This document shows positions 9,813 to 17,384 of a DNA stretch of 64,000 bases, piece after piece. This DNA comes from CAVQZA01 sp963718355 (GTDB lineage: Bacteria; Actinomycetota; Thermoleophilia; Gaiellales; Gaiellaceae), in contig CAVQZA010000005.1 of NCBI GenBank assembly GCA_963718355.1, forward strand, positions 124,001 through 188,000, given 5' to 3'. The notes beneath the pieces were generated by a model, which was not told where the DNA came from, ran no database searches, and worked only from the letters and a program-made list of their open reading frames with translations. The translations under genes and the position numbers were made by a program. Each line of letters starts with the position of its first letter. Within the stretch, counting starts at the first letter, position 1.

Positions 9813-10809
9813 CGGCCACCTCCAGCATCACCTTGCCGCGAGCGCCAGTCGGCTCGGCAAGCTCGTCGAACGCGTCCTGAAACCGGTCGAGCGGGAAGCG
9901 GTGCGTCACGAGGCGCGAAGGCTGGACGCGCCGGGCGTTGAGCAGCTCGACGACGTGTGCCCAGCCCGCGGAGGTGTAGCCGAAGCTGGCGGCGAGCGTC
10001 AGGTCGTTGTTGACGAGCAGGTCGCCGGGCAGCTCGAGGGTCGAGCCGGCGGGCGCGAGGCCGAGATTCAGGACGATGCCGCCGCGGCGCACCGAGCTCA
10101 ACGCCGTGAGGACGGCCTCCGTCGCGCCGGCGGCCTCGATCGCGAGGTCGAAGCCGCCGGGCGGCGGGTCGGTCGTGAAGCCGTTCGCGCCGAGGCCGAG
10201 CGCGAGCTCACGCTGAGCCTCGCGGAGCCCGGCGACCTGGATCTCCGCAGGCGACATCAGGCCGATGAGCATCACCGTGAGCATCGCGATCGTCCCATCG
10301 CCGACGACGAGCACGCGCAGTCCGGGGCGGGGCCGCACCTTCTCGAGCCCGGTCAGCACCACTGCGGCCGGCTCGACGAGCGCCGCGTCGAGCAGCGGCA
10401 CCGCGTCGTCGAGCACGTGGACGATGCGAGCCGGCACGAGGATCTGGTCACCGGCGCCGCCCTCGCGCGTGAAGCCGACCTCGTCGTAGGTGTCGCAGAC
10501 GTTCGTGGCGCCGATGCGGCAACTCGCGCAGTGGCCGCACGGGATGATGCCCTCGGCCACACAACGGGCGCCCGGCTCGAGCTCGACGCCCGGGCCGACC
10601 GACTCGATCGTGCCCGACCACTCGTGGCCGAGCGTCAGCGGGTAATTGACGAATGCGGGGTCGACCTCCCCGCGGAGCAGCTCGAGATCGGTGCCGCAGA
10701 GTCCGCAGTAGGCAACGCGCACGACGACTTCGCCGGGGCCGGGCATGAGCTCGTCGCGCTCCTCGATCGCGATCGAGCCGGGCTTGTCGACGACGAGCGC
10801 GCGCCTCAT
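9805..10809 (-). CDS. Zinc-dependent alcohol (sugar/polyol) dehydrogenase, MDR family
   Basis: A 334-residue medium-chain dehydrogenase. The catalytic-zinc motif GLCGTD, GHEWSGTI and the structural-zinc cysteines (CGHCASCRIGATNVC) are present, followed by a Rossmann domain with VLVVGDGTIAML, where the usual GxGxxG is degraded to GDGTIA. Relatives include threonine, sorbitol and L-galactonate dehydrogenases. In this locus it is likely to oxidise the hydroxyl of a sugar or sugar acid before dehydration. It is translationally coupled to the IclR gene upstream (4-base ATGA overlap). Substrate stereochemistry cannot be read from sequence. Confidence 0.87.
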
Positions 10810-11588
10810 ACGACGGCTCCGAGCAGCGTGGAGATCCGGCCTGCATGCTCGCCGACGATCTGCCCGAGCTGCTCGATCCGCCACGCGGGCAGGTCGAGCT
10901 TGAGCCCCGTGACGCTGACCGCGCCGACGCAGCCGGCGGAGCGGTCGAAGACGGCCGAGCCGACGCAGAACACGCCCTCGGCATCCTCCTCGTCGTCGAT
11001 CGCGTACCCGTGGCGCGCGACGCCTTCGAGCTCGGCGAGGAGCGCGGCCTCGTCGGTGATCGTGTGTGACGTCTTGCCGGGCATCCCGGCGGTCGCGAGG
11101 ATCCGGCGGACGGTCTCGGCGGGCAGTGCCGCGAGCATCGCCTTGCCGACGGCCGAGCAGTGGAGGTGCTCGCGCTTGCCGAGGTTCGCGGTGAAGCGCA
11201 CCGTGCTGCTCGGCTCGTCGACGCGCCCGATCACGATCGCGTAGGACTCCTCGAGCACGGCGACCCGCGAGGTCTGCCCGGTCGCGGCGGTCAGGTCGCG
11301 GAGCACCGGCATCGCCACGTCGCGCAGGGCGATCTGCGAGACGACGACATCGCCGAGACGCGCGAGCGCCATCCCGAGGCGGTAGCGGCGCGACATCCCG
11401 GTGCCCGCGTCGGCGACGAAGCCGCCTGCGAGGAGGGTCTGGAGGATCGCGTAGGCGGTGCTCTTCGAGACGCCCAGCCCGCGCCCGAGCTCGGACAGCG
11501 TCATTCCCTCGGGCCCGGCTCCGGCCAGCGCCTCGAGCAGGAGGAACGCGCGCTCGACGCTCTGGACGCGATAGCGGTCTTCGTTCAT
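10806..11588 (-). CDS. IclR-family transcriptional regulator
   Basis: A 260-residue regulator: N-terminal winged helix with YRVQSVERAFLLLEAL and LSELGRGLGVSKSTAYAIL, then an IclR effector domain with YAIVIGRVD, HCSAVGKAMLA and VGSAVFDRS segments. I chose the ATG at 11588; a GTG 24 bases upstream is possible, and neither has a strong ribosome site. It is divergent from the catabolic operon and faces an array of GTTC/GAAC palindromes, its probable operators. By analogy with KdgR-like IclR proteins it likely responds to a keto-deoxy sugar acid or the transported substrate. First gene of the iclR-adh-ATPase operon. Confidence 0.9.
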   Translation of the reverse strand: MNEDRYRVQSVERAFLLLEALAGAGPEGMTLSELGRGLGVSKSTAYAILQTLLAGGFVADAGTGMSRRYRLGMALARLGDVVVSQIALRDVAMPVLRDLTAATGQTSRVAVLEESYAIVIGRVDEPSSTVRFTANLGKREHLHCSAVGKAMLAALPAETVRRILATAGMPGKTSHTITDEAALLAELEGVARHGYAIDDEEDAEGVFCVGSAVFDRSAGCVGAVSVTGLKLDLPAWRIEQLGQIVGEHAGRISTLLGAVV

Positions 11589-11591
11589 AGG

Positions 11592-11630
11592 TGTTCTGTC
11601 GTCCCGAACCACGGTTCTGAGGAGCGAACA
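11592..11630. promoter_or_regulatory. Nested palindrome, probable IclR operator (proximal)
   Basis: TGTTC at 11592-11596 pairs with GAACA at 11626-11630, and inside it GAACC (11606-11610) pairs with GGTTC (11613-11617) across two bases. It lies directly upstream of the iclR start and so is well placed for autoregulation. A third related site occurs at 11697-11713. Confidence 0.6.
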
Positions 11631-11696
11631 CTAACGGCCGCAGCCCGCCATTGACAGGGCGCTGCCGCCGTGAGAGCGTTTTGGATACCAGACACT

Positions 11697-11713
11697 GTTC
11701 GGTAGAGCCGAAC
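11697..11713. promoter_or_regulatory. GTTCGG-N5-CCGAAC inverted repeat, probable IclR operator (distal)
   Basis: A perfect 6-base inverted repeat with a 5-base spacer, 10 bases before the TTG start of the M24-like gene. It matches the outer GTTC/GAAC spacing of the site near the iclR start, so the same protein probably binds both. It would overlap the promoter or translation start of the catabolic operon. A TTGACA hexamer lies at 11651-11656, but no good -10 element at standard spacing was found. Confidence 0.55.
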
Positions 11714-11723
11714 GCTAACCATC

Positions 11724-12824
11724 TTGCCCACAGCCTCCCGCATCGACGAGGTCGACTCCAAGCTCGCGCTGCTGCGCGGGCTCCTCGAGCGGCGCGGTCT
11801 CGATGCGGTGGTGCTCTCGGGCGCCGACTCGGTCGCCTGGCTGACCGGCGGTGTGACGAACCGCATCGAGCCCGGCAATCCCTCGAGTCCCCTCTGGCTC
11901 GTCGTGACCCGCGACTCGGCCGCCGCGGTGACGACCAACGTCGAGCGGCCGCGACTCGAGGTCGAGGCGGGCCTCGGCATGGAGCTGCACGAGGCGCCGT
12001 GGTTCGAGCCCGGCGGCCTCGAGCGGAAGGCCGCGGAGCTGGCCGGCTCCGACCGGGTCGGCGGCGCCGAGCTCGACGACGACCTGATCGCGCTGCGGCT
12101 GGCGCTGCTCCCGGCCGAGCGCGAGCGGCTCGCCGCGCTCGCGGTCGACGCGGCCGCAGCGCTCGAGGACGCGCTCCGTGCCTGGGAGCCGGGCGAGCGC
12201 GACTTCGACGTCCAGGCGCGCGTCGCGTCGAACCTCGAGCGCGTCGGTGCGTTCGGCGCCTGCCTGATCGTCGGCGGCGACACCCGGGTCGAGCAGTTTC
12301 GGCATCCACTGGCGGCCGGCGAGGCGATGAGCCGCCTCGTGATGGCCGTCGTCGTCGCCGAGCGGCACGGGCTCCATGCGGCAGCTACGCGCTTCGCCTG
12401 TGCGGGCGGGCTCGCGGACGGAGTCAGGCGCGCGCGCGAATCGGCGCTTGCGGTCGAGCGCGCGATGCTCGAGGCCTGCGCCGCCGGCACGACCTACGGC
12501 GAGGCGCTCGAGGCGCTCGCCCGGGCCTACGCGGGCTCCGGGAACCCGGGCGCCTGGCGGGAGCACTACCAGGGCGGACCCGTCGGCTACCGCCAGCGCG
12601 AGTTCGAGATCGTGCCGGCTCAGACCGAAAGCCGCTGGTACGACACCGCGATCGAGGAAAGCCACGCGCTCGCGTGGAACCCGAGCATCGCCGGCGGCGG
12701 CAAGGTCGAGGACACATACCTCGTCGAGCCCACAGGCCTCCGGCGGCTCACCGACACCGGCTCCTGGCCGCTCGAAGACGACCGGCCCGCAGTGCTCGAC
12801 ATCGTCACGGGAGCAGCGGCGTGA
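11724..12824 (+). CDS. M24 (pita-bread) family protein lacking metal ligands, creatinase/aminopeptidase-P-like
   Basis: A 366-residue protein with TTG start. Residues 1-130 resemble the creatinase N-terminal domain (GLDAVVLSGADSVAWLTG), and the rest the M24 fold. Compared with the M24 consensus, both metal-binding Asp positions are lost (VVVAERHGLHAAATRF instead of V-D-...-D-xTRT). The first Glu is Asn (NPSI instead of EPGI), while the His of HYQGGPVGY and the final Glu of KVEDTYLV remain. Creatinase shows that this fold can hydrolyse C-N bonds without metal. It heads the seven-gene catabolic operon and is coupled to the next gene by a GTGA overlap. Function unknown; a C-N hydrolase acting on a sugar-acid conjugate is a guess. 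Confidence 0.7.
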   Translation: MPTASRIDEVDSKLALLRGLLERRGLDAVVLSGADSVAWLTGGVTNRIEPGNPSSPLWLVVTRDSAAAVTTNVERPRLEVEAGLGMELHEAPWFEPGGLERKAAELAGSDRVGGAELDDDLIALRLALLPAERERLAALAVDAAAALEDALRAWEPGERDFDVQARVASNLERVGAFGACLIVGGDTRVEQFRHPLAAGEAMSRLVMAVVVAERHGLHAAATRFACAGGLADGVRRARESALAVERAMLEACAAGTTYGEALEALARAYAGSGNPGAWREHYQGGPVGYRQREFEIVPAQTESRWYDTAIEESHALAWNPSIAGGGKVEDTYLVEPTGLRRLTDTGSWPLEDDRPAVLDIVTGAAA

Positions 12825-13732
12825 AGGCCGACGCGGCACTGGCGCGGCTCCACGCGGACGCGGCCACGGCGGCGCGCTTCCCCGACGGAGCCGACTTCCG
12901 GATCGAGATCCCGAGCGTCGAGGGCCCACAGGTGCTCGATGCGGTGATCAACGCCGCGGCGGCCGAGGGCATCGTCGTCAACCGCGTCTCGCAGGGCAGC
13001 GGCGCGATGCTGCTGCGCGAGTCGGAGTTGCGCGAGATGGCCGCGCTCGGGACCGGCGCGGGAATGGAGGTCTCGCTCTTCGTCGGCCCGCGCGAGGGCT
13101 ACGACATCGGCGCCCACGCGCGCACGGCGGACGGCTCCGCGCACGCGGGACAGCTGCGCGGGCTGCGCGGGCTCGCCTACGCGGCCGAGGACGTCGCCCG
13201 CGCGGCCGAGTGCGGGATCCGCAGCTTCCTGATCGCGGACCTCGGGCTCCTCGCACTCGTCACCGAGATGCAGCGCGCCGGCGAGCTGCCCACGGAGATC
13301 GTCTGGAAGATCTCCGTGATGATGGCGCCGTCGAACCCGCTGGCGCTGCGCGAGCTCGAGCGGCTCGGTGCGACCACCGCGAACATCCCGTCCGACGTCA
13401 CCCTCGACCAGCTGCGTGAGCTGCGCGCCGCGTCGTCGCTGCCGCTAGACCTCTACGTGGAGTCGCCCGACTCTCTCGGCGGCGTCGTCCGCGGCAACCA
13501 GCTCGGCGACCTCGTCGCCGCCGGAGCCCCGCTCTACGCGAAGTTCGGGCTCAGGAACGCGCGCATGATCTATCCGGCGGGCGCGCACCTCGTCAAAGAT
13601 GCATGTGAGATCGCACGCGAGAAGGTGCACAGAGCGGCGGCCGCGCTGGAGTGGCTCGCCCGCCTGTCGCCGGAGCTGACCCAGTCTGAAGCGGGAGCGC
13701 CGGGTCTCGGCATCCCTGTGGGCAAAGCATGA
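12821..13732 (+). CDS. TIM-barrel protein resembling peptidase U32 family
   Basis: A 303-residue soluble protein starting at GTG inside the previous stop. Alternating strands and helices (FRIEIPSVEGPQVLDAV, GMEVSLFVGPREGYDIG, GIRSFLIADLGLLAL, IVWKISVMMAPSNP, PLDLYVESPDSLGG) look like a beta/alpha barrel. The order ADLGLL then NPLALRELERLGAT recalls the U32 collagenase-like family (YhbU/YegQ-like), but the conserved Cys of the RNA-modifying members is absent. In a sugar-acid operon it may be a metabolic enzyme such as an isomerase or lyase rather than a peptidase. The family assignment is tentative. Confidence 0.5.
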   Translation: MKADAALARLHADAATAARFPDGADFRIEIPSVEGPQVLDAVINAAAAEGIVVNRVSQGSGAMLLRESELREMAALGTGAGMEVSLFVGPREGYDIGAHARTADGSAHAGQLRGLRGLAYAAEDVARAAECGIRSFLIADLGLLALVTEMQRAGELPTEIVWKISVMMAPSNPLALRELERLGATTANIPSDVTLDQLRELRAASSLPLDLYVESPDSLGGVVRGNQLGDLVAAGAPLYAKFGLRNARMIYPAGAHLVKDACEIAREKVHRAAAALEWLARLSPELTQSEAGAPGLGIPVGKA

Positions 13733-13764
13733 GAATCGATCCAACGAGGTCAAGAGGAGGCACG

Positions 13765-15054
13765 ATGCGCAAGGTCATGATCGGAATCGCGGCGGTGGCC
13801 GCGGTCGTTGTGCTCGCCGGAGCGGCGCTCGCTGCCACCGGCGGGAAGAGCGCCAACGTCACGCTGACGCTGTGGCACAACTACGGCACCGAGGGGAACG
13901 CGGTCGCGACGAAGAACCTCGTCGCCGCGTTCGAGAAGGCAAACCCGAACATCACGATCAAGGTCGTCAGCCAGCCCGCGGACAACTACTTCGCGCTGCT
14001 ACAGGCCGCCTCGATCTCCCACACCGGACCTGATCTCGCCGTCCAGTGGACGGGCCTGTTCGACCTCAAGTACCAGAAGTACCTGCTGAACCTGAAGCCG
14101 TACTTCTCGGCGGCCGAGCTCGCGAAGATCAACGGCGTGGCGTACATGAGCGCCGACTTCAACCCGGCCAAGGGCCTGCTCGTGATGCCGCTCGAGAACC
14201 AGTTCTACATCGGCTTCTACAACAAGGCCCTGTTCAAGAAGGCCGGCATCGCGAAGGCGCCGCTGAGCTGGTCGGAGCTGCAGACCGACTGCACGAAGCT
14301 GAAGGCGAAGGGGATCACCCCGATGATCTACGGGGCCGACACCCAGGCGCTCGGGGCGCAGTTCTATCCGTTCTACGACTTCAGCTATCAGATGACGGGC
14401 CTCTATACACCGGCGCAGTGGAAGAACCTCTACACCGGCAAGACGCCGTGGAACTCGCCGGCGATCGTCTCGCAGATGAACAAGTGGGTCGCCCTGCCGA
14501 AGGACGGCTGCACGAACAAGGACGTGCTGACGAAGACGAACATCCTCGGCGCGTTCGTGAAGGGCCAGGCGGCGATGCTCGTCGACGGGAACTGGGACAC
14601 CGCGACCCTCCAGCAGGGCCTCGGCAAGAACCTCTCTGCGTTCGTGCCGCCGTATGCGGTCGGCAAGCAGAAGGGCGTCATCCAGTACCCGGGCGACGGC
14701 TTCTCGGTGACGAGCTACTCGAAGCACCAGCCCGAGGCCGTGAAGTTCCTCAAGTTCCTGATGACGGCGCAGGCGGCGAAGATCATCTCCGCAGCCGGCC
14801 TGATTCCGGACATCAAGGGCTTCCGCACCGCGAATCCGGTCTCGAACCAGATGCTCGACTTCGCGGCGAAGGACGGCTTCACGCCCTACCCGATGCTCGA
14901 CAACGTGATCCAGGGCGAGGTGGTGACGACAGCGCAGAAGCAGCTCGTTGCTGCGTTCGGCGGCGACATCTCGGTCAGCACGGCGCTCGGCAGCATGAAG
15001 TCCACGCTCGACGGGCTGCCTGCGAGCCGAAAGGGCCCGAGCTATAGCGGTTAG
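13765..15054 (+). CDS. ABC transporter extracellular sugar-binding protein (CUT1 type)
   Basis: A 429-residue binding protein. The start at 13765 is fixed by a strong AGAGGAGG at 13753-13760; an in-frame ATG 36 bases earlier has no such site and overlaps the U32-like gene. A signal peptide with a long hydrophobic core ends near ALAATGG; no lipobox Cys is present, which is unusual for a Gram-positive binding protein but may be compensated by membrane retention of the signal. The mature part begins VTLTLWHNYG, the hallmark of SBP family 1 (maltose/glycerol-3-phosphate-type). It is followed by a strong hairpin before the permease genes. Confidence 0.9.
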   Translation: MRKVMIGIAAVAAVVVLAGAALAATGGKSANVTLTLWHNYGTEGNAVATKNLVAAFEKANPNITIKVVSQPADNYFALLQAASISHTGPDLAVQWTGLFDLKYQKYLLNLKPYFSAAELAKINGVAYMSADFNPAKGLLVMPLENQFYIGFYNKALFKKAGIAKAPLSWSELQTDCTKLKAKGITPMIYGADTQALGAQFYPFYDFSYQMTGLYTPAQWKNLYTGKTPWNSPAIVSQMNKWVALPKDGCTNKDVLTKTNILGAFVKGQAAMLVDGNWDTATLQQGLGKNLSAFVPPYAVGKQKGVIQYPGDGFSVTSYSKHQPEAVKFLKFLMTAQAAKIISAAGLIPDIKGFRTANPVSNQMLDFAAKDGFTPYPMLDNVIQGEVVTTAQKQLVAAFGGDISVSTALGSMKSTLDGLPASRKGPSYSG

Positions 15055-15085
15055 CACGGCTTCCCAGCCTCGGCGGCGAAAGAAG

Positions 15086-15107
15086 GGCGGGCCGCTTGCG
15101 GCCCGCC
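15086..15107 (+). terminator. GC hairpin between binding-protein and permease genes
   Basis: A perfect 10-base inverted repeat, GGCGGGCCGC and GCGGCCCGCC, separated by two T bases (it would fold as an 8-bp stem with a 6-base loop). It begins 31 bases after the binding-protein stop. No U-run follows, so it is more likely an RNA-stabilising or attenuating element than a full terminator. It would allow more binding protein than permease, as in malE-malF. Confidence 0.5.
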
Positions 15108-15139
15108 GCCGCCGGGCCGGGATCCTCTTCTCGATCCCG

Positions 15140-15955
15140 GTGGTGGCGCTCGTCGCCTCGCTTCTGCTGCTGCCGATCGGGCAGACGTTCTACTACAGCT
15201 TCACGACCTGGGACGGGCTCAGCTCCCAGTGGGTCGGCACCGCGACGTACTCGCGGCTGTTCCACAACTCGGCGTTCATCCAGGTGCTGGAGAACAACGC
15301 GCTGATGATCCTCGCGATCCCCGTAGCGATCGCGATTCCTTTGGGCGTTGCGTTCCTGATCAACACGCAGGTGCGCGGCTGGCGGACGTTCCGCTCGGTC
15401 TACTTCCTGCCGACCGCCGTCTCGTGGGTGGTGATCGGCTTCATCTCCGTCCGCTTCTTCCAGGACAACGGGATCCTCCAGAGCCTGCTCGACAACGTCG
15501 GGCTCGGCTTCCTGCACCCGAACATGCTCTCGCACGAGCGGTCCGCCTTGGTCGCCGTGATGATCACCTTCATCTGGTCGATGTTCGGGACGAACCTGAT
15601 CATCTTCCTCGCCGGGATGGCCACGATCGACCAGGAGCTCTACGACGCGGCGAAGGTCGACGGCGCGGGCACGTTCGCGACGATGTTCAAGATCACGTTC
15701 CCGCTGCTGAAGCGGTTCGTCCAGTTCGCGTTCGTGATCAGCCTGATCACGGCGTTCAGCGCGTTGTTCAGCCTGATCTACGTGATGACCGGCGGCGGGC
15801 CGGGCTACGGGACGACGACCCTCGAGTTCTTCGTCTACCAGCAGGCGTTCTCGGCGGGCGACTTCGGCACCGGCGCGACGGCCGGGGTGATCCTCTTCGC
15901 CGCGGTCTTCGTCGTGAGCATGATCCAGCTTCGGCTGCTGCGGAGCGACGATTGA
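15140..15955 (+). CDS. ABC transporter permease, MalF/UgpA type
   Basis: The annotated stretch starts at the first usable start codon, GTG at 15140, giving 271 residues with six membrane helices and the EAA loop (YDAAKVDGAGTFATMFKITFP), which contacts the ATPase. However, the same frame is open back to a stop at 14996. It encodes a basic stretch (PRRRKKGG..., RRRRAGILFS) exactly like the family's cytoplasmic N-terminus, without any ATG, GTG or TTG. The protein therefore either uses a non-standard start (CTG at 15020 is one candidate) or begins inside helix 1. It is coupled to the second permease by a 4-base TTGA overlap. Confidence 0.88.
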   Translation: MVALVASLLLLPIGQTFYYSFTTWDGLSSQWVGTATYSRLFHNSAFIQVLENNALMILAIPVAIAIPLGVAFLINTQVRGWRTFRSVYFLPTAVSWVVIGFISVRFFQDNGILQSLLDNVGLGFLHPNMLSHERSALVAVMITFIWSMFGTNLIIFLAGMATIDQELYDAAKVDGAGTFATMFKITFPLLKRFVQFAFVISLITAFSALFSLIYVMTGGGPGYGTTTLEFFVYQQAFSAGDFGTGATAGVILFAAVFVVSMIQLRLLRSDD

Positions 15956-16764
15956 CCGTCCGCCGGCGCACCATGCAGCTCTCGATCTACGCGGCGCTGC
16001 TGCTGATCACGCTCGTGATGCTCTACCCGTTCTGGACGATGGGGACGGCGTCGTTCCGGTCGCTGACCCAGTTCCAGCTCGGCCACGGCTGGTCGTTCAC
16101 GAGCTGGCGCGAGCTGTTCCACACGCTGCCGGTATGGCGTGAGCTCGGCAACTCGACGATTCTCACCGTCGGCGCGATCTCGCTGATCCTCGCGGTCTCG
16201 ACCACGGCGGGCTACGCGCTCGGAACGCTTCGTTACCGCTTCTCGGCGGTGGTCTTCCTCGTCGTGATCAGCGCGATGATGGTGCCGATGCAGTCGATGA
16301 TCGTGCCGGAGTACGTGAACCTGGCCCGGCTCGGCTTCATCAACCACTACTACGGCGCGATCCTGGTCTACGCGGCGCTCGGCGCGCCGTTCTCGACCTT
16401 CCTGATGACGGTCTACTTCCGGAGGCTGCCCGAGGACGTGATCGAGGCCTCGCTGATCGACGGGCTCGGCTACGGGAAGATCTTCTTCCGGATCATGCTG
16501 CCGCTCGCGCTGCCGGCGATCGCGACGGTGGTCGTGCTGCAGTTCATCCAGATCTGGGACGACCTGCTCGTCGGGCTGCTCTTCCTCCAGACTCCGCAGC
16601 TGCGACCGATCACGGTCGGCCTCGCGACGGTGCCCGCGCAGCATCTCCTCAACGTGCCGGTGCTGATGGCAGGCTCGCTGATGAGCGCGCTACCGGCGAT
16701 CGCCGTCTACCTCCTCTTCCAGCGCTACCTGATCACCGGGCTGACGATGGGGATGAGCAAGTGA
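15952..16764 (+). CDS. ABC transporter permease, MalG/UgpE type
   Basis: A 270-residue six-helix permease with TTG start overlapping the previous stop. It has the CUT1 second-permease EAA motif (EDVIEASLIDGLGYGKIFFRIMLPLALP). Together with the other permease, the binding protein upstream and the ATPase at 8.6-9.8 kb it forms a complete carbohydrate importer in the cytoplasmic membrane. The next gene (aldolase) starts within its last codon (GTGAG), implying a single transcript and translational coupling. Confidence 0.93.
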   Translation: MTVRRRTMQLSIYAALLLITLVMLYPFWTMGTASFRSLTQFQLGHGWSFTSWRELFHTLPVWRELGNSTILTVGAISLILAVSTTAGYALGTLRYRFSAVVFLVVISAMMVPMQSMIVPEYVNLARLGFINHYYGAILVYAALGAPFSTFLMTVYFRRLPEDVIEASLIDGLGYGKIFFRIMLPLALPAIATVVVLQFIQIWDDLLVGLLFLQTPQLRPITVGLATVPAQHLLNVPVLMAGSLMSALPAIAVYLLFQRYLITGLTMGMSK

Positions 16765-17384
16765 GCGCAGTGCTCGAAGCGCTGGCGCGGGCTCGCGTGC
16801 TGCCGGTCATGAGCGCGCCGGATGCCGACGGCGCCGAGGCTGCGTGCCGGGCTCTGCTTGCGGGCGGCGTCTCGTGCGTCGAGATCACGTTTCGCACCGA
16901 GGCCGCGGCCGAGTCGATCCGGCGGGCGAGCGCGATCGAAGGGCTGCTCGTCGGCGCCGGCACCGTGCTGTCGCCGGAGCAGGCCGAGGCTGCGGCGGCT
17001 GCAGGGGCACGCTTCGCCGTCGCGCCGGGGACGAACGAGTCGGTCGTCGATGCCTGTCGTGAGCTCGACCTGCCGTTCTTCCCGGGTATCGCGACGCCGT
17101 CCGAGATCGAGCGCGCCCGCTCGCTCGGCTGCCGCGTCCTGAAGGTCTTCCCCGCGGCGATCGTCGGGGGCGTAGCGTTCCTCAAAGCGATGTCGGCGCC
17201 CTATCAGGACGTTCAGTTCATCCCGACCGGCGGGATCGACCCGTCGAACCTCGCCGCGTACCTCGCCGTCCCGGCGGTGCTCGCGTGCGGCGGCACCTGG
17301 CTCTGCGACGCCGCCCTGATCCGCGAGGGTCGCTTCGACGAGATCGAGCGCCTCGCGCGTGAAGCAGTGGAGATCGCGGCGTGA
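16761..17384 (+). CDS. eda: 2-keto-3-deoxy-6-phosphogluconate (KDPG) aldolase
   Basis: A 207-residue class I aldolase of the KDPG/KHG family. It cleaves KDPG to pyruvate and glyceraldehyde-3-phosphate through a Schiff base. The catalytic Lys is K128 in RVLKVFPA, with Glu41 in VEITFRTE and the phosphate-binding FIPTGGI segment. Length is standard. It is placed between permease and kinase genes with overlapping starts on both sides, so the pathway enzymes and transporter are made together. Confidence 0.93.
   Translation: MSAVLEALARARVLPVMSAPDADGAEAACRALLAGGVSCVEITFRTEAAAESIRRASAIEGLLVGAGTVLSPEQAEAAAAAGARFAVAPGTNESVVDACRELDLPFFPGIATPSEIERARSLGCRVLKVFPAAIVGGVAFLKAMSAPYQDVQFIPTGGIDPSNLAAYLAVPAVLACGGTWLCDAALIREGRFDEIERLAREAVEIAA

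Noticed and set aside
11651..11656. TTGACA as a -35 box for the catabolic operon
   Set aside because: No convincing -10 hexamer at 16-19 bases downstream; kept only as a remark.
12424..12717. Arg/Ser-rich minus-strand frame
   Set aside because: Shadow of the M24-like gene; no family and no ribosome site.
15086..15107. Classical Rho-independent terminator after the binding-protein gene
   Set aside because: No U-run follows, and the permease genes downstream clearly belong to the same operon.
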